Assembly (NCBI GenBank): GCA_009782515.1
Contig: WRIY01000001.1
Span: 62,001 to 126,000 of the forward strand
DNA: 64,000 nucleotides
Source of the DNA: Eubacteriaceae bacterium
GTDB lineage: Bacteria > Bacillota > Clostridia > Eubacteriales > Anaerofustaceae
Direction of reading: 5' to 3'
Positions within the stretch are counted from its first letter, which is position 1. Every line of letters starts with the position of its first letter. Both the position numbers and the translations under genes were made by a program. This document shows, one piece after another, positions 34,760 to 44,310 of this stretch. The notes under the pieces are model-generated. The model searched no databases and was not told where the DNA came from. It was given only the letters and a program-made list of their open reading frames with translations.

Positions 34760-36736
34760 CTAAATGCTTCTGGCAACCTCATAAGCTTCCCAGATTGCCC
34801 TCATGATGTTAGCGACATTGCGGCCATCGCCGACTTCATAAACGCCAAACCCTGAGCCATACAGCTCCCGGGCCATAGACTCTACAGGCTCAAAGCCGAT
34901 AGCTATTATTACCGTATCGGCAGCTATCTCCTCTGCAGCGGCATCTTTCTGGCTTATGACAGCGCCGTTGCTATTAATGCCTTCGATTCTGCACCCTGTG
35001 CGTATCTGTACGTTATTGTGCTCAAGCAAATCAGCAAGCATCATACGGTTCATTATGGCCAGCGGCTCTCCTGATGACAAAATATCGCCAAGCGCTTCCA
35101 CGATGCATACTTGCTTGCCCTGCTCAGCAAGATCAAGAGCGAGTTCGCATCCGACAAGCCCTCCTCCGGCAATAACTACTTTTTGGCCGATAGGCTTGTT
35201 TCCCATGAGAGCGTCAATGCTTGACATTGCCTTGTCGCTGTTTATTCCGTCAATAGGCGGCATAATTGGCTTTGATCCCACTGCCAGGACAACAGCGTCA
35301 ATATCCATGCGCTTAATTGACTCAGCATTAAGGCAGGTATTTGTAAATACGCGAACGCCAAGTTCCTTAAGCTCATTTTGGTACCATTCGTTGAGGGTTT
35401 TCAATTCAGCCTTAAAGGAGTGCATGCTGCCGGAAATCAAGTGCCCTCCCAGCTTGTCTGACTTTTCGTACAAAGTGACTTCGTGCCCTCTGAGAGCTGC
35501 TGTGCGCGCAGCTTCCATTCCTGCAACGCCTCCGCCTGCTATAGCTATCTTCTTAGGCTTCGGAGCTTTTGCAATGCTATAAATCAATTCTTTGCCTGCG
35601 GTCGGGTTTACAGCGCAGCTTCCGTCTTTTCCGTTCAGCAAAGCGGCAATGCACCCTTGGTTGCAGGCCAGGCACGGGCGGATTGTTTCAGGCTTGCCCG
35701 CCTCGACTTTTCTGGGGAAATGGGGATCTGCAAGGGACGGCCTGCCTAATGCGACTGCATCCATAACGCTCTCAGCAATGGCGCGCTCGATAAGATATGG
35801 ATCGTCAAGGCGCCCCCCGCCTGTAATGACAGGAATCTCTACGGCATCCTTTGCTGCTTTTGAGAGCTCAAGCATAAACCCTCTTGGCATATACATAGGA
35901 GGTGCAGCGTAGTAAAACGAGTCGTAAACGCCGGCATCAATATCAAGCACATCATACCCGAATGACTCCAGCATTTGCGCTATTTTAACGCCTTCCTCAA
36001 GCGTTCTGCCGGCTTCTTCATCACCGAACAATGAAGGCTGGTTGAAGCCTTTCATATACGATTTCATGCCAAGGCGCATGCTTACGGGAAAATCTGCGCC
36101 GCAAGCGCTCTTAATGCCTTCGACAATCTCTTTGGCTGCCCTCATCCGGTTTTCCAAAGTGCCGCCGTACTCATCTTCGCGCTTGTTGGTGATAGCCATG
36201 GCGAACTGGTCGAGAAGATAGCCCCAGTGCATGGCATGAACTTCGATGCCATCATACCCGGCGGCTTTCACTATGAGCGCACCGTCAATCATGAACTGTA
36301 TTTTTTTCTTTACCTGCTCATTGGTAAGAGCAGGGGCATTCATGCTTGGCACGAAATAGGAGGGTATCTCCGATGGGGCATAGCTGCCTGGCGAATTGCG
36401 GCCAAGGCCCATAGTGATCTGCGGGAATATCTTCGAGCCATATGCATGGGCGCGCTCTAAGAGAGTTGCCGATTTTCTTATATACTCGCTGGGTTTGCTT
36501 AAGGGGCTGGCCAACCCTCCCGGATCGATTTCGGAATCAGTCAAAATCGCGCCCATCACGATAAGGCCAAATCCGCCTTTTGCTTTTTCGACATAATACT
36601 CAATTCCTACGTCGTTTAGCACACCATCTGCATCGTAAGCATGGCCCAGTGCCATTGGGGCTACGCAGAACCGGTTTCGGATTCTGATGCTGCCTATATC
36701 AAGTGGCGATGTGAGGTTGGGAAACTGGTTTTTCAT
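34760..36736 (-). CDS. NADH:flavin oxidoreductase / 2,4-dienoyl-CoA reductase-type (old yellow enzyme family)
   Basis: A 658-residue three-domain flavoenzyme. The N-terminal ~360 residues form the FMN-binding TIM barrel (LTSPLDIGSIRIRNRFCVAP; EVHAMHWGYLLDQF; NKREDEYGG). Next comes a [4Fe-4S] motif with the normal spacing C-x2-C-x3-C-x11-C (CLACNQGC...CAVNP). The C-terminal part holds two dinucleotide folds, IAIAGGGVAGMEAARTAA for FAD and VVIAGGGLVGCELALDLA for NAD(P)H. The type covers FadH, trimethylamine dehydrogenase and bile-acid BaiCD/BaiH reductases. The substrate is unknown. It is monocistronic with a strong terminator. Confidence 0.92.
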   Translation of the reverse strand: MKNQFPNLTSPLDIGSIRIRNRFCVAPMALGHAYDADGVLNDVGIEYYVEKAKGGFGLIVMGAILTDSEIDPGGLASPLSKPSEYIRKSATLLERAHAYGSKIFPQITMGLGRNSPGSYAPSEIPSYFVPSMNAPALTNEQVKKKIQFMIDGALIVKAAGYDGIEVHAMHWGYLLDQFAMAITNKREDEYGGTLENRMRAAKEIVEGIKSACGADFPVSMRLGMKSYMKGFNQPSLFGDEEAGRTLEEGVKIAQMLESFGYDVLDIDAGVYDSFYYAAPPMYMPRGFMLELSKAAKDAVEIPVITGGGRLDDPYLIERAIAESVMDAVALGRPSLADPHFPRKVEAGKPETIRPCLACNQGCIAALLNGKDGSCAVNPTAGKELIYSIAKAPKPKKIAIAGGGVAGMEAARTAALRGHEVTLYEKSDKLGGHLISGSMHSFKAELKTLNEWYQNELKELGVRVFTNTCLNAESIKRMDIDAVVLAVGSKPIMPPIDGINSDKAMSSIDALMGNKPIGQKVVIAGGGLVGCELALDLAEQGKQVCIVEALGDILSSGEPLAIMNRMMLADLLEHNNVQIRTGCRIEGINSNGAVISQKDAAAEEIAADTVIIAIGFEPVESMARELYGSGFGVYEVGDGRNVANIMRAIWEAYEVARSI

Positions 36737-37326
36737 TGGTCGCTGACACTCCTTATATTTTTTATGCCAAAGAGCAAACTGATCTGTGCACTGTAACAGG
36801 AATAGTGCAAGATGCCTTTGCTGCTATGCAAATCTGTTTAAATTGCCAAATCGCATAATAATGCAATCCATAGCTCCAATAAGCGCAGTCAATTCATTCT
36901 TTTGATTTTCGCTTGTGCAATAGATATATTGTTGCCATGTTTGGCATACCTATAATGATTTTACTAAGAATGCAAAGCATGAACAACCATTTATGCTAAA
37001 TTGTAGATATATTCGCTATATTTAACAATTATCTGCACTCTGCAAGTTTCTTGCTTTGAGCTCAGCTTACAGCGACAAACAAGGCAGCGGCGAAATTTGG
37101 GAGTATAGCCAGATAAAAAACCGGCGCGATCAGTATTATAAAGCCCTCGCGCTTAAAGCCCTGTATATCATGGCAGCAGCCATAATAGAATGAATGAGGC
37201 AGGGCTTGGCGCATGCTATATGAAATAGCATATTTCATAATGTATTCGGACAATATTGCCAATAAAAGCAATAATATTTTGCAGTATTTTCTGGGTTACG
37301 CCGTGGCAAACGAGTACACTTGCATT
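36737..37326. other. 590-bp AT-rich divergent region upstream of the lytic transglycosylase
   Basis: Between divergently transcribed genes, so it should contain both promoters, though I cannot pick them with confidence. It carries two overlapping inverted repeats at 37213-37239 (listed separately). In-frame codons from 37213 exist for the transglycosylase, but the N-terminus they would add does not look like part of the protein. Confidence 0.5.
37213..37239 (+). promoter_or_regulatory. Two overlapping, mutually exclusive hairpins
   Basis: ATGCTAT (37213-37219) pairs with ATAGCAT (37225-37231), and TATGAAATA (37219-37227) pairs perfectly with TATTTCATA (37231-37239). Because they share bases only one can form at a time. 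It could be a nested operator or an mRNA switch ahead of the transglycosylase gene. Confidence 0.45.
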
Positions 37327-37986
37327 ATGGGGTTTTGCTGCTATAAGCAGCGCCGCAGAAGGTGGCTTTTAAGCCTGCGCAAGCAAGCCAATAAAAACAA
37401 GGATACTGCATTGAAAGAGCAAAGCGCGAGTGCAAAGAAGATACTGCTGGCAATAACAGCCCTGCTAGCTGTTATGTTTTTTTCAGTTTGCGCTGCTGCC
37501 TATTGCTACTACCCTTTGCGGCACCTTGAAATCATCAGCAAATATGCAGACGAATACAGCCTTGACATAAGCCTGGTCTGCGGGGTAATACATACAGAAA
37601 GCCGGTTCAACAAAAATGCTGTTTCAGCCAAAGGCGCGATCGGCCTAATGCAGATAATGGAAAGCACTGCTTATTGGCTGGCAAGCCAAATGGATTTAGG
37701 CAGCTTTAGCATAGAGAATATTTACGAAGCTGATCTGAATGTTCGAATGGGATGCTACTACCTGAGCGCGCTTATCAAGCAATATGGAAGTGACAGCCTT
37801 GCTTTGTGCGCATATAATGCAGGCAGCGGCAATGTTAACAGATGGCTCGCCAGCGAAGATTACAGCCATGACGGCATCAGCCTTTACTACATACCGTACG
37901 CCGAGACAAGAAACTATGTCCAGCGCGTTTATCGCGCACAAAAAATCTATGGCTTCCTTATTGGCATATACCAGGGCTTATGGTAG
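37327..37986 (+). CDS. Membrane-anchored lytic transglycosylase (SLT domain)
   Basis: About 219 residues. A basic cytoplasmic N-terminus and one transmembrane helix (ILLAITALLAVMFFSVCAAA) precede an SLT/Slt70-type domain. The catalytic Glu is in HTESRFNKNA, followed by GAIGLMQIMESTA, NVRMGCYYLSAL and LCAYNAGSGNVNRWL, then YIPYAETRNYVQRV: the complete family-1 pattern. It cleaves glycan strands with 1,6-anhydro product formation. The start is uncertain: ATG 37327 has a poor ribosome binding site, and TTG 37411 after AAGGATA would leave a short cytoplasmic tail. Monocistronic. Confidence 0.88.
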   Translation: MGFCCYKQRRRRWLLSLRKQANKNKDTALKEQSASAKKILLAITALLAVMFFSVCAAAYCYYPLRHLEIISKYADEYSLDISLVCGVIHTESRFNKNAVSAKGAIGLMQIMESTAYWLASQMDLGSFSIENIYEADLNVRMGCYYLSALIKQYGSDSLALCAYNAGSGNVNRWLASEDYSHDGISLYYIPYAETRNYVQRVYRAQKIYGFLIGIYQGLW

Positions 37987-38053
37987 GCTGTGAGCTATGC
38001 TGCCTATAGCTGCAAAGCCAATGGAAAGCCCCTTTTGGGCAAACCTGAATAAG

Positions 38054-38080
38054 CAAAAACTGCGCCATATGGCGCAGCCG
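38054..38080 (-). terminator. Terminator of dnaJ
   Basis: A perfect 7-bp stem CTGCGCC/GGCGCAG (38060-38077) with an ATAT loop, followed on the minus strand by TTTTTGC. Confidence 0.75.
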
Positions 38081-38118
38081 TTAATTCTGCCAAAGCCGCC
38101 ATTATGCAGGCGTGTTTG

Positions 38119-39249
38119 CTAGAATAAATCTTTAACTTTGTCCCAGAATGATTTTGACTTCTGGTTGTTTTCAGAGCAGGAGTTGTCAAAATCCCTCAGA
38201 AGCTTCTTTTGCTGCTCTGTAAGCTTTTTTGGAACATCAAGCTCTACAGTAACAAATTGGTGCCCCTTGCCATATCCGTTTGGCGATTCAATCCCTTTTC
38301 CCTTGAGTTTGAAAATAGTGCCTGATTGAGTGCCCTCAGGGATCTTGAGCTTAACTTTCCCTTCAAGAGTAGGGACTTTAATCTCATCTCCCAATACAGC
38401 CTGTGCGTATGTAAGCGGCACATCTATATATACATCAGTGCCTTCCCTGCGAAAAAGGGCATGGGGCCGCACTTGGAAATATATAAACAAATCCCCGTTT
38501 CTGCCGCCTCTTGCTCCAACATTGCCCTCATTTCTCAGTGGCATTATAGAGTCGTTGTCAACGCCCGCAGGCACATTGACTTCTATTGTTCTCTGTTTTG
38601 TCTCAGTCCCGGTCCCTTGGCATTTTGAGCAGGGGTGCTCAATAATTTCGCCGGTTCCCATACAATGATCGCATGTATGGACTGTCTGCACCAGCCCAAA
38701 GAGGCTTTGCTGGGTTGACTTTATCTGGCCGGTGCCGTTGCATGTAGGGCATACTGTTTTGGATGTGCCCGGCTCAGCCCCGCTTCCGCCGCATTTGTCG
38801 CAGGCTTCTTTGCGGTTTATTTTGATTTTCTTTTCGCATCCGAATGCAGCTTCTTCAAATGTTATCTCCAGGTTAACGCGCAAATCGGCGCCCTTTTGCG
38901 GCTTGTTCCTTGTCTGTTGGCTGCTGGAGCCAAACGGGGAGGAAAAGAAATCGCCGAAAAGATCGCTGATGTCAGAGAAATTGCCGCTAAACCCGCTAAA
39001 CCCTTGGCTGCCCCCAGATTGCGAAAATGCGGCATGGCCCATACGATCATAAGCTGCCCTATTGTTGGGCTCCATCAGGATTTCATATGCTTCATTTAGC
39101 TCTTTGAACGATTCCTCAGCTTTTACATCACCTGGGTTGTGGTCCGGGTGGAACTTGATTGCCAGCTTTCTGTAGGCTTGCTTGATCTCTTCTTCGCTGG
39201 CATTTCGCTCTACACCCAGTACCTCGTAATAGTCTCGCTTATTGCTCAT
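38119..39249 (-). CDS. dnaJ: Chaperone protein DnaJ
   Basis: A 376-residue Hsp40 co-chaperone that stimulates DnaK ATPase and delivers unfolded clients. The J domain (residues 1-70) has the HPD motif in [10 protein letters not shown] Gly/Ser/Phe-rich linker follows (about 75-120). Four zinc-binding CxxCxGxG repeats begin at CDKCGGSG, and continue with [16 protein letters not shown] and CSKCQGTG. The C-terminal client-binding and dimerisation domains complete the type I architecture. It lies 102 bp after dnaK, separated by an internal hairpin. Confidence 0.98.
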   Translation of the reverse strand: MSNKRDYYEVLGVERNASEEEIKQAYRKLAIKFHPDHNPGDVKAEESFKELNEAYEILMEPNNRAAYDRMGHAAFSQSGGSQGFSGFSGNFSDISDLFGDFFSSPFGSSSQQTRNKPQKGADLRVNLEITFEEAAFGCEKKIKINRKEACDKCGGSGAEPGTSKTVCPTCNGTGQIKSTQQSLFGLVQTVHTCDHCMGTGEIIEHPCSKCQGTGTETKQRTIEVNVPAGVDNDSIMPLRNEGNVGARGGRNGDLFIYFQVRPHALFRREGTDVYIDVPLTYAQAVLGDEIKVPTLEGKVKLKIPEGTQSGTIFKLKGKGIESPNGYGKGHQFVTVELDVPKKLTEQQKKLLRDFDNSCSENNQKSKSFWDKVKDLF

Positions 39250-39289
39250 AAATTAGCCTCAATGCCTATCAATTTGGGTGCCACAGGGG

Positions 39290-39314
39290 ATATGGGCGCA
39301 TAAAGCGCCCATAT
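39290..39314 (-). promoter_or_regulatory. Intercistronic hairpin between dnaK and dnaJ
   Basis: A perfect 10-bp stem ATATGGGCGC / GCGCCCATAT with a five-base loop (ATAAA). There is no T-run on the minus strand, so it is not a normal terminator. A stabilising or processing structure that lowers dnaJ relative to dnaK is plausible. Confidence 0.6.
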
Positions 39315-39351
39315 ATGCTGTATCTCGGCTATGTCATTATTTTGGGCTATT

Positions 39352-41193
39352 CTAAAGATCCTCATCATCTACAACTTCGTAATCTGCATCGACAATTGGA
39401 TCGCCATCATCTTCAGGAGTTGTATAGTCTACTGGGCCGTCCTCTTGCTGCTGCTGCGTTTGCTCATACATCTTCTGGGCTATCGGGTAGAATGATTCTG
39501 ACACTTTCTCAGTAGCTTCTTTGATTGCCTCAAGATCCTGGCCCATCAAAAGGTCCTTAAGCTTGTCAACAGCTGCCCGGACGTTTTCTTTGTCTTCCTC
39601 AGAAGCTTGCTCGCCGATGTCGCTTAAAGACTTCTCTGTTTGGTATATTACGCTGTCAGCATTGTTTCTGACAGTAACTTCGTCTTCGCGCCTCTTGTCT
39701 TCTTCAGCGAACTGCTCTGCTTCCTGTACAGCCCTTTCAATCTCATCGCTTGACATGTTGGTGGTTGACTGAATAACGACATTTTGCTCGTTGCCCGTCC
39801 CCAAATCCTTTGCAGTAACATTGACTATGCCGTTTGCGTCTATATTAAAGGTGACTTCTATCTGGGGCACGCCTCTTGGCGCCATTGGGATTCCGGATAG
39901 CTGAAACCTTCCCAGGGTTTTGTTGTCATTTGCCATTCTTCTCTCGCCTTGAAGGACATGAATGTCGACAGCTGTCTGGTTGTCAGCGGCAGTAGAGAAT
40001 ATCTGGCTCTTCTTTGTTGGTATAGTAGTGTTTCTGTCTATGAGCTTGGTAAACACGCTGCCCAGGGTTTCGATGCCCAGTGACAGAGGCGTGACGTCCA
40101 GCAGCAAAACATCCTTGACTTCGCCAGCCAAAACGCCGCCCTGGATAGCCGCCCCCAAAGCTACGCATTCGTCAGGGTTGATCCCTTTAAATGCCTCTTT
40201 ATGGGTTAGGCGCTCAACTACCTTCTGGACTGCAGGTATTCTTGTAGAGCCGCCGACTAGTATAACTTTATCGAGCTCTTCTACCTTAAGGCCTGAATCC
40301 TTTATGGCATTTTGCACAGGCACAACAGTCTTGTCAATAAGATCCCCAATCAGCTCTTCAAACTTTGCTCTCGTCAGAGTTAAGTCAAAGTGCTTTGGCC
40401 CGTCTGATGTTGCTGTTATAAACGGCAGGTTTACGCTTGAGCTCATTGCGCTTGAAAGCTCTATTTTTGCTTTTTCGGCAGCTTCCTTGAGCCTCTGGAC
40501 TGCCATCTTGTCGCTTGAAAGGTCAATGCCGGTGCTCTTTAAAAATTCAGCGATAAAGTATTCTATAAGGCGGTTGTCAAAGTCGTCGCCGCCAAGCCTG
40601 TTGTTTCCGTTTGTGGCAAGAACCTCGAATACGCCTTGGCCCAATTCCAAAATTGAAACGTCAAATGTTCCGCCGCCAAGGTCATATACCATGATCTTTT
40701 GGCCTTCGTCCTTTTCAAGCCCGTACGCAAGAGCAGCAGCTGTCGGCTCGTTTATGATGCGCAGAACCTCAAGCCCGGCAATTTTGCCGGCGTCTTTTGT
40801 CGCTTGCCTTTGCGAATCGGAAAAGTATGCAGGAACAGTAATAACAGCCTTTGTAACTGTTTCTCCAAGGTAGCTCTCTGCATCCTTCTTCAGTTTCTGC
40901 AATATCATTGCTGAGATCTCTTGAGGGGTATAGCTCTTATCCTCAATAACAGACTTAAAGTTTGATCCCATCTCTCTTTTAATAGAGCTGATTGTGCGAT
41001 CAGGGTTGGTGATCGCCTGGTGTTTGGCGATTTGGCCTACCAGCCTTTCGCCTTCTTTAGTGAAAGCTACAACTGAAGGGGTTGTCCTTGATCCTTCAGA
41101 GTTCGGCACAACTACTGCCTCGCCTCCTTCTAAAACTGCGACACACGAGTTAGTAGTTCCTAAGTCTATGCCGATTATCTTTTCTTTTGCCAT
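39352..41193 (-). CDS. dnaK: Chaperone protein DnaK (Hsp70)
   Basis: A 613-residue Hsp70. The N-terminal ATPase domain starts [15 protein letters not shown] and carries the phosphate-2 motif [14 protein letters not shown] and the adenosine motif [17 protein letters not shown]. The linker [19 protein letters not shown] leads into the substrate-binding domain. The C-terminal lid ends in an acidic tail with EVVDDEDL rather than the E. coli EEVKDKK. The N-terminal domain lacks the 24-residue insertion found in Gram-negative DnaK, as expected for Bacillota. Third gene of the hrcA-grpE-dnaK-dnaJ cluster. Confidence 0.98.
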   Translation of the reverse strand: MAKEKIIGIDLGTTNSCVAVLEGGEAVVVPNSEGSRTTPSVVAFTKEGERLVGQIAKHQAITNPDRTISSIKREMGSNFKSVIEDKSYTPQEISAMILQKLKKDAESYLGETVTKAVITVPAYFSDSQRQATKDAGKIAGLEVLRIINEPTAAALAYGLEKDEGQKIMVYDLGGGTFDVSILELGQGVFEVLATNGNNRLGGDDFDNRLIEYFIAEFLKSTGIDLSSDKMAVQRLKEAAEKAKIELSSAMSSSVNLPFITATSDGPKHFDLTLTRAKFEELIGDLIDKTVVPVQNAIKDSGLKVEELDKVILVGGSTRIPAVQKVVERLTHKEAFKGINPDECVALGAAIQGGVLAGEVKDVLLLDVTPLSLGIETLGSVFTKLIDRNTTIPTKKSQIFSTAADNQTAVDIHVLQGERRMANDNKTLGRFQLSGIPMAPRGVPQIEVTFNIDANGIVNVTAKDLGTGNEQNVVIQSTTNMSSDEIERAVQEAEQFAEEDKRREDEVTVRNNADSVIYQTEKSLSDIGEQASEEDKENVRAAVDKLKDLLMGQDLEAIKEATEKVSESFYPIAQKMYEQTQQQQEDGPVDYTTPEDDGDPIVDADYEVVDDEDL

Positions 41194-41241
41194 TTTCTCT
41201 AGATTGCCTTTCCTATAAATGTATAGTTATGCATAAGCATA

Positions 41242-41832
41242 TTATCCTTTTTTATTCACTTTTACCATTGCCGGCCGAACAACTTTGTCTTTAAATGTAT
41301 AGCCGGCCATAAATTCCTCTGTAATTATTCCATCATCACAATCATCGCTTTCCTCTGTAGCGATTGCATTGTGCAGCATTGGATTAAAACTTTCCCCTAC
41401 AGATGCTATTTGCACCAAGCCCTCTGACTTAAGTATTTCATTTAGGTTGTTAAGGACCATAACAAACCCTTGGTACACAGGGCTTTGTTCGTTTTCTTCC
41501 ACTTTCAGAGCTGAATTAAAGCTGTCGAGAACGCTAAGAAGCTTTTCCACCAAAGACAGGCCTGCAAATGCATATATGTCCGACTTTTCTTTGGATGTTC
41601 TTTTCTTGTAGTTGTCAAAGTCTGCATATAAGCGGATATACTTTTCTTTCTCAGCGTCAAGCAGCTCTTGAAGCTTTAAATTCTCTTCCTTATCGCCTTC
41701 TTCTTGCTCCTGCATTTCTATGGCTTCTTCTATCGCTTCATCCATGCCAAACGGATCCCTGTCAAGATCCTCAAGCAGCTCATCCTCTTGCGTAACTTCA
41801 GGCTCAGTTTCTCTTGCTTCCTCGTTATCCAT
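41242..41832 (-). CDS. grpE: Nucleotide exchange factor GrpE
   Basis: About 196 residues. An acidic, disordered N-terminus (EEARETEPEVTQEDELLEDL) leads into a long coiled coil (KLQELLDAEKEKYIRLYADF then NYKKRTSKEK), followed by a four-helix part and the C-terminal beta domain NPMLHNAIATEE and VRPAMVKVN. It releases ADP from DnaK and acts as a thermosensor. The ATG at 41832 overlaps the hrcA stop by 8 bp and GAGG stands before it, so translation is coupled to hrcA. Confidence 0.97.
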   Translation of the reverse strand: MDNEEARETEPEVTQEDELLEDLDRDPFGMDEAIEEAIEMQEQEEGDKEENLKLQELLDAEKEKYIRLYADFDNYKKRTSKEKSDIYAFAGLSLVEKLLSVLDSFNSALKVEENEQSPVYQGFVMVLNNLNEILKSEGLVQIASVGESFNPMLHNAIATEESDDCDDGIITEEFMAGYTFKDKVVRPAMVKVNKKG

Positions 41833-42886
41833 CCTCAATACGTCCTCCCATGCTAATGTTTATATGCCGTGAAAGCTCTGTGCTCATTGTTTTTATTGCT
41901 ATTGTGCATTTGCTGTAGTCCATTCTGGTGGGCCCTATAAGGCCTATCGTGCCAAGCGGCTTCCCGTTTAGCTTATAGGTTGCCGTAAGCACTGAACACT
42001 CAGTAAGGCCGTCTATTTCAACTTCCTTGCCTATTTTGATGTCTACCGGCGTACCGCTTTCTGATTCCATAGCGCTTGCCAGCAAGCATGCTAACAGCTC
42101 TTGCTGGTGCATTGCCTCGATAAATAGCTTGGCCTTGGACACATCCTGGAATTCCGGGTAGTTCAAAATTTCGGTCAGCCCGTCTGCGTAAACGCGAGTC
42201 TTTATGTCTGCGTTGAGGATGGTGTTTATTGCGGGGACAGTCTCAGCGATGATCTTTTGCTCAGCGCTTTTCAGTTCCCCAATCCTTGCTCCAAAGTTTG
42301 CCATGGTTATTGGGTCGGTGCTGCCTTTTATATAGTAGTTCAAAAAGTTTGCCGCTTTTTCAAGCTGCTTTGCAGTAGGGGAGAAGCTTAGCCTCATTTC
42401 AGCGTTTTTTACTGTTGATTCATTGGTTATAATTATAAAAAGTATTCTATCGCCTTCAATAAGGACAAACCTGACTTCCCTGACTCCCAGGGACGAAATC
42501 TCCGGCATAGACACCAGAGCAGTGTAGCTCGTTATCTTTGTTAGAATCTCTGCAGCTTTTCTGACTGCTTCATTAAGCTCAGCAAAGTAATGGCTGTATT
42601 GCTCGCGTATTTTAAGCGCCAGGCCATTTTGCTCGCTGAACGAATCTATAAATTGATCAACATACATTCGATATGCTTTTTCTGAAGGAATTCTGCCAGC
42701 TGAGGCATGTGGCTGAATTAAAAAGCCCAAATCTTCAAGATCGCTCATTTCATTTCTTATCGTAGCGCTTGAAATGCCCAGCCCGCCCTTCTTTTCGATT
42801 GTTCGGGATCCGACAGGCTCAGCTGTCTTTATGTATTCCCTTACAATGGTATATAAAATATCATATTTTCTGCCTTCTTTAGACAT
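41825..42886 (-). CDS. hrcA: Heat-inducible transcription repressor HrcA
   Basis: About 353 residues. An N-terminal winged helix (YDILYTIVREYIKTAEPVGSRTI, then GISSATIRNEMSDLEDLGFL) binds CIRCE; the C-terminal part ends with IGLIGPTRMDYSKCTIAI, a standard HrcA block. HrcA represses the class I heat-shock genes when folded by GroEL. The start is either ATG 42886, matching the usual HrcA N-terminus, or ATG 42904, which lies only four bases from the operator and leaves no room for a ribosome binding site. First gene of the cluster and autoregulated. Confidence 0.96.
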   Translation of the reverse strand: MSKEGRKYDILYTIVREYIKTAEPVGSRTIEKKGGLGISSATIRNEMSDLEDLGFLIQPHASAGRIPSEKAYRMYVDQFIDSFSEQNGLALKIREQYSHYFAELNEAVRKAAEILTKITSYTALVSMPEISSLGVREVRFVLIEGDRILFIIITNESTVKNAEMRLSFSPTAKQLEKAANFLNYYIKGSTDPITMANFGARIGELKSAEQKIIAETVPAINTILNADIKTRVYADGLTEILNYPEFQDVSKAKLFIEAMHQQELLACLLASAMESESGTPVDIKIGKEVEIDGLTECSVLTATYKLNGKPLGTIGLIGPTRMDYSKCTIAIKTMSTELSRHINISMGGRIEDG

Positions 42887-42908
42887 GGCATTATCTCGCT
42901 TCATTTTG

Positions 42909-42935
42909 TTAGCACTCGATTGATTCGAGTGCTAA
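42909..42935 (-). promoter_or_regulatory. CIRCE operator
   Basis: TTAGCACTC (42909-42917), nine bases, GAGTGCTAA (42927-42935): a perfect match to the HrcA-binding CIRCE consensus, placed between promoter and hrcA. Confidence 0.98.
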
Positions 42936-42939
42936 CGCA

Positions 42940-42968
42940 AAGATACCACTTTGTTCAAGAATTGTCAA
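42940..42968 (-). promoter_or_regulatory. Sigma-A promoter of the hrcA cluster
   Basis: On the minus strand, a consensus TTGACA -35 (42963-42968), a 17-base spacer and TATCTT -10 (42940-42945). The CIRCE site begins 4 bases downstream, so repressor binding would cover the start site. Confidence 0.85.
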
Positions 42969-42987
42969 GCATAGCGCCTACATTTCA

Positions 42988-43620
42988 TTAGTAATTGCTG
43001 AGGCGCAGGTAGGCAAAGCCGGCAACGAAAACTGCCAGTATTACCCAGATAGCAACAGTTGCTTTTCTTGACGGGAGCACCAGGTTCACAAACACCCCTG
43101 TGGCAATAGCCGGGCCCATAAACTCAATAATCTGGTTTAAGGGATCGAATTCCAGCTCTCTTGCAGCGAAAAATAAGGTTGAGGACAAAAGCAGCCCTAT
43201 CCATAGCGAGATCGCCCCAAGAAACACCCTTGGCGATTTTAGCGCTTTTAGCGTCAGAGCGTCGAATATAAAGCATATTCCGCTTGCCATCAGCAAAAAA
43301 CTGGCATAAATGCCTGTATTCAGCCTGATCCCGTATAAGTAGCGCGCTATTGCAACCCCGCATGCCAGGCAGGCAGCTATCGTTGTTGCAAGGTATACCC
43401 TGCTCGGGCTCAGCATTGGCACTGCGGTATCTTTGTCCTCAGTGTCTTCCTTTTCAGGCATTATTATCGCTAGCGAAAAGTACACTAATACCATATAAGG
43501 CCAGACAATGCACATGAGCAAGAAGCCTATGCGCACTGCTGCGGCTTCAATGCCAAGCTTTTCTGCAAAGCCTGAGCACACGCCACCAAGCATTTTATCT
43601 ACTGACTTGTATATATTCAC
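42988..43620 (-). CDS. PspC-domain membrane protein
   Basis: A 210-residue protein starting with GTG (AAGGTGAGG just upstream). The N-terminal PspC domain (KMLGGVCSGFAEKLGIEAAA then RIGFLLMCI...LAIIMPEKE, residues 8-56) is followed by about five hydrophobic segments making a polytopic C-terminal half. PspC proteins take part in envelope-stress responses, often as signalling partners of sensor kinases or PspA; here no psp partner is adjacent. It lies upstream of, and in the same direction as, hrcA, but the hrcA promoter lies between them. Confidence 0.88.
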   Translation of the reverse strand: MNIYKSVDKMLGGVCSGFAEKLGIEAAAVRIGFLLMCIVWPYMVLVYFSLAIIMPEKEDTEDKDTAVPMLSPSRVYLATTIAACLACGVAIARYLYGIRLNTGIYASFLLMASGICFIFDALTLKALKSPRVFLGAISLWIGLLLSSTLFFAARELEFDPLNQIIEFMGPAIATGVFVNLVLPSRKATVAIWVILAVFVAGFAYLRLSNY

Positions 43621-43755
43621 TGCCTCACCTTATGCGAATTGTTTTTGTTAATTAAGAAGCCTTTTTAATATCATTAACCTTATGATTATAAAATAGCTTC
43701 CTTAATAAGTAGTATAATAATAGAGTTATTTTATCATAATAATAGGCAGAAAATA

Positions 43756-44310
43756 ATGGCGATATATATTTTAGAGTCTTCGTCGCGCAAAACCGGCTAC
43801 AGCGCGCAAGCAGCCCAAGCGGCAATCAGCATTTTTGAAGCGCAAGGCGCAGCTTATATATATGATCGGGCAATAAGCCTTAATGTTGCATATTGCTTGG
43901 CATGCGACAAATGCATAAGCGAAGAAGTCGAGTGCAGCGTTAAAGACGATATGCTTGGCGTTTATGCCAATCTTATAAAAGCAAGCGCCCTTTTATTCAT
44001 TACGCCAATAACTTTTAGCTCTGTGCCAGCCCAGCTAAAGGCAATCTTAGACAGAGGGCAGCGCTTTTATAACCGGCCGCTCAAAAGAGAGGCGAAGATT
44101 CCCGCTTACTTTATCGCTTTTGGCGGAGCCAAGCCCTATAAAGAGCAATTCGAAATATACCCGCTTCAGTTTAAGCATTTGCTCAAAAATATTGATGCAT
44201 GGCAAGCAGGCGCGCTTAACTTCGCGCATACCGACGCTTACGGCCCCCGCTTAAGCGACGCTGCAGCAAGGCAGATACAGGCCTTAGCGCTGCAAGCAGC
44301 TGGATCTTAG
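43756..44310 (+). CDS. NADPH-dependent FMN reductase-like flavodoxin-fold protein
   Basis: A 184-residue protein of the flavodoxin-like / iron-sulfur flavoprotein superfamily. The phosphate-binding loop is ESSSRKTGYSAQ. The segment YCLACDKCISEEVECSVKDDM is the cysteine motif found in iron-sulfur flavoproteins and their relatives (C-x2-C-x6-C here), and PITFSSVPAQLKAILDRGQR is the conserved flavin-binding block. Electron transfer or quinone/iron reduction is likely; partners unknown. Its stop overlaps the end of the convergent effector-binding gene by 4 bp. No terminator separates the two. Confidence 0.82.
   Translation: MAIYILESSSRKTGYSAQAAQAAISIFEAQGAAYIYDRAISLNVAYCLACDKCISEEVECSVKDDMLGVYANLIKASALLFITPITFSSVPAQLKAILDRGQRFYNRPLKREAKIPAYFIAFGGAKPYKEQFEIYPLQFKHLLKNIDAWQAGALNFAHTDAYGPRLSDAAARQIQALALQAAGS

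Noticed and set aside
39962-40873. 303-codon ORF antisense to dnaK
   Set aside because: Long antisense frames are a well-known codon-bias artefact of dnaK genes; no start signal is visible.
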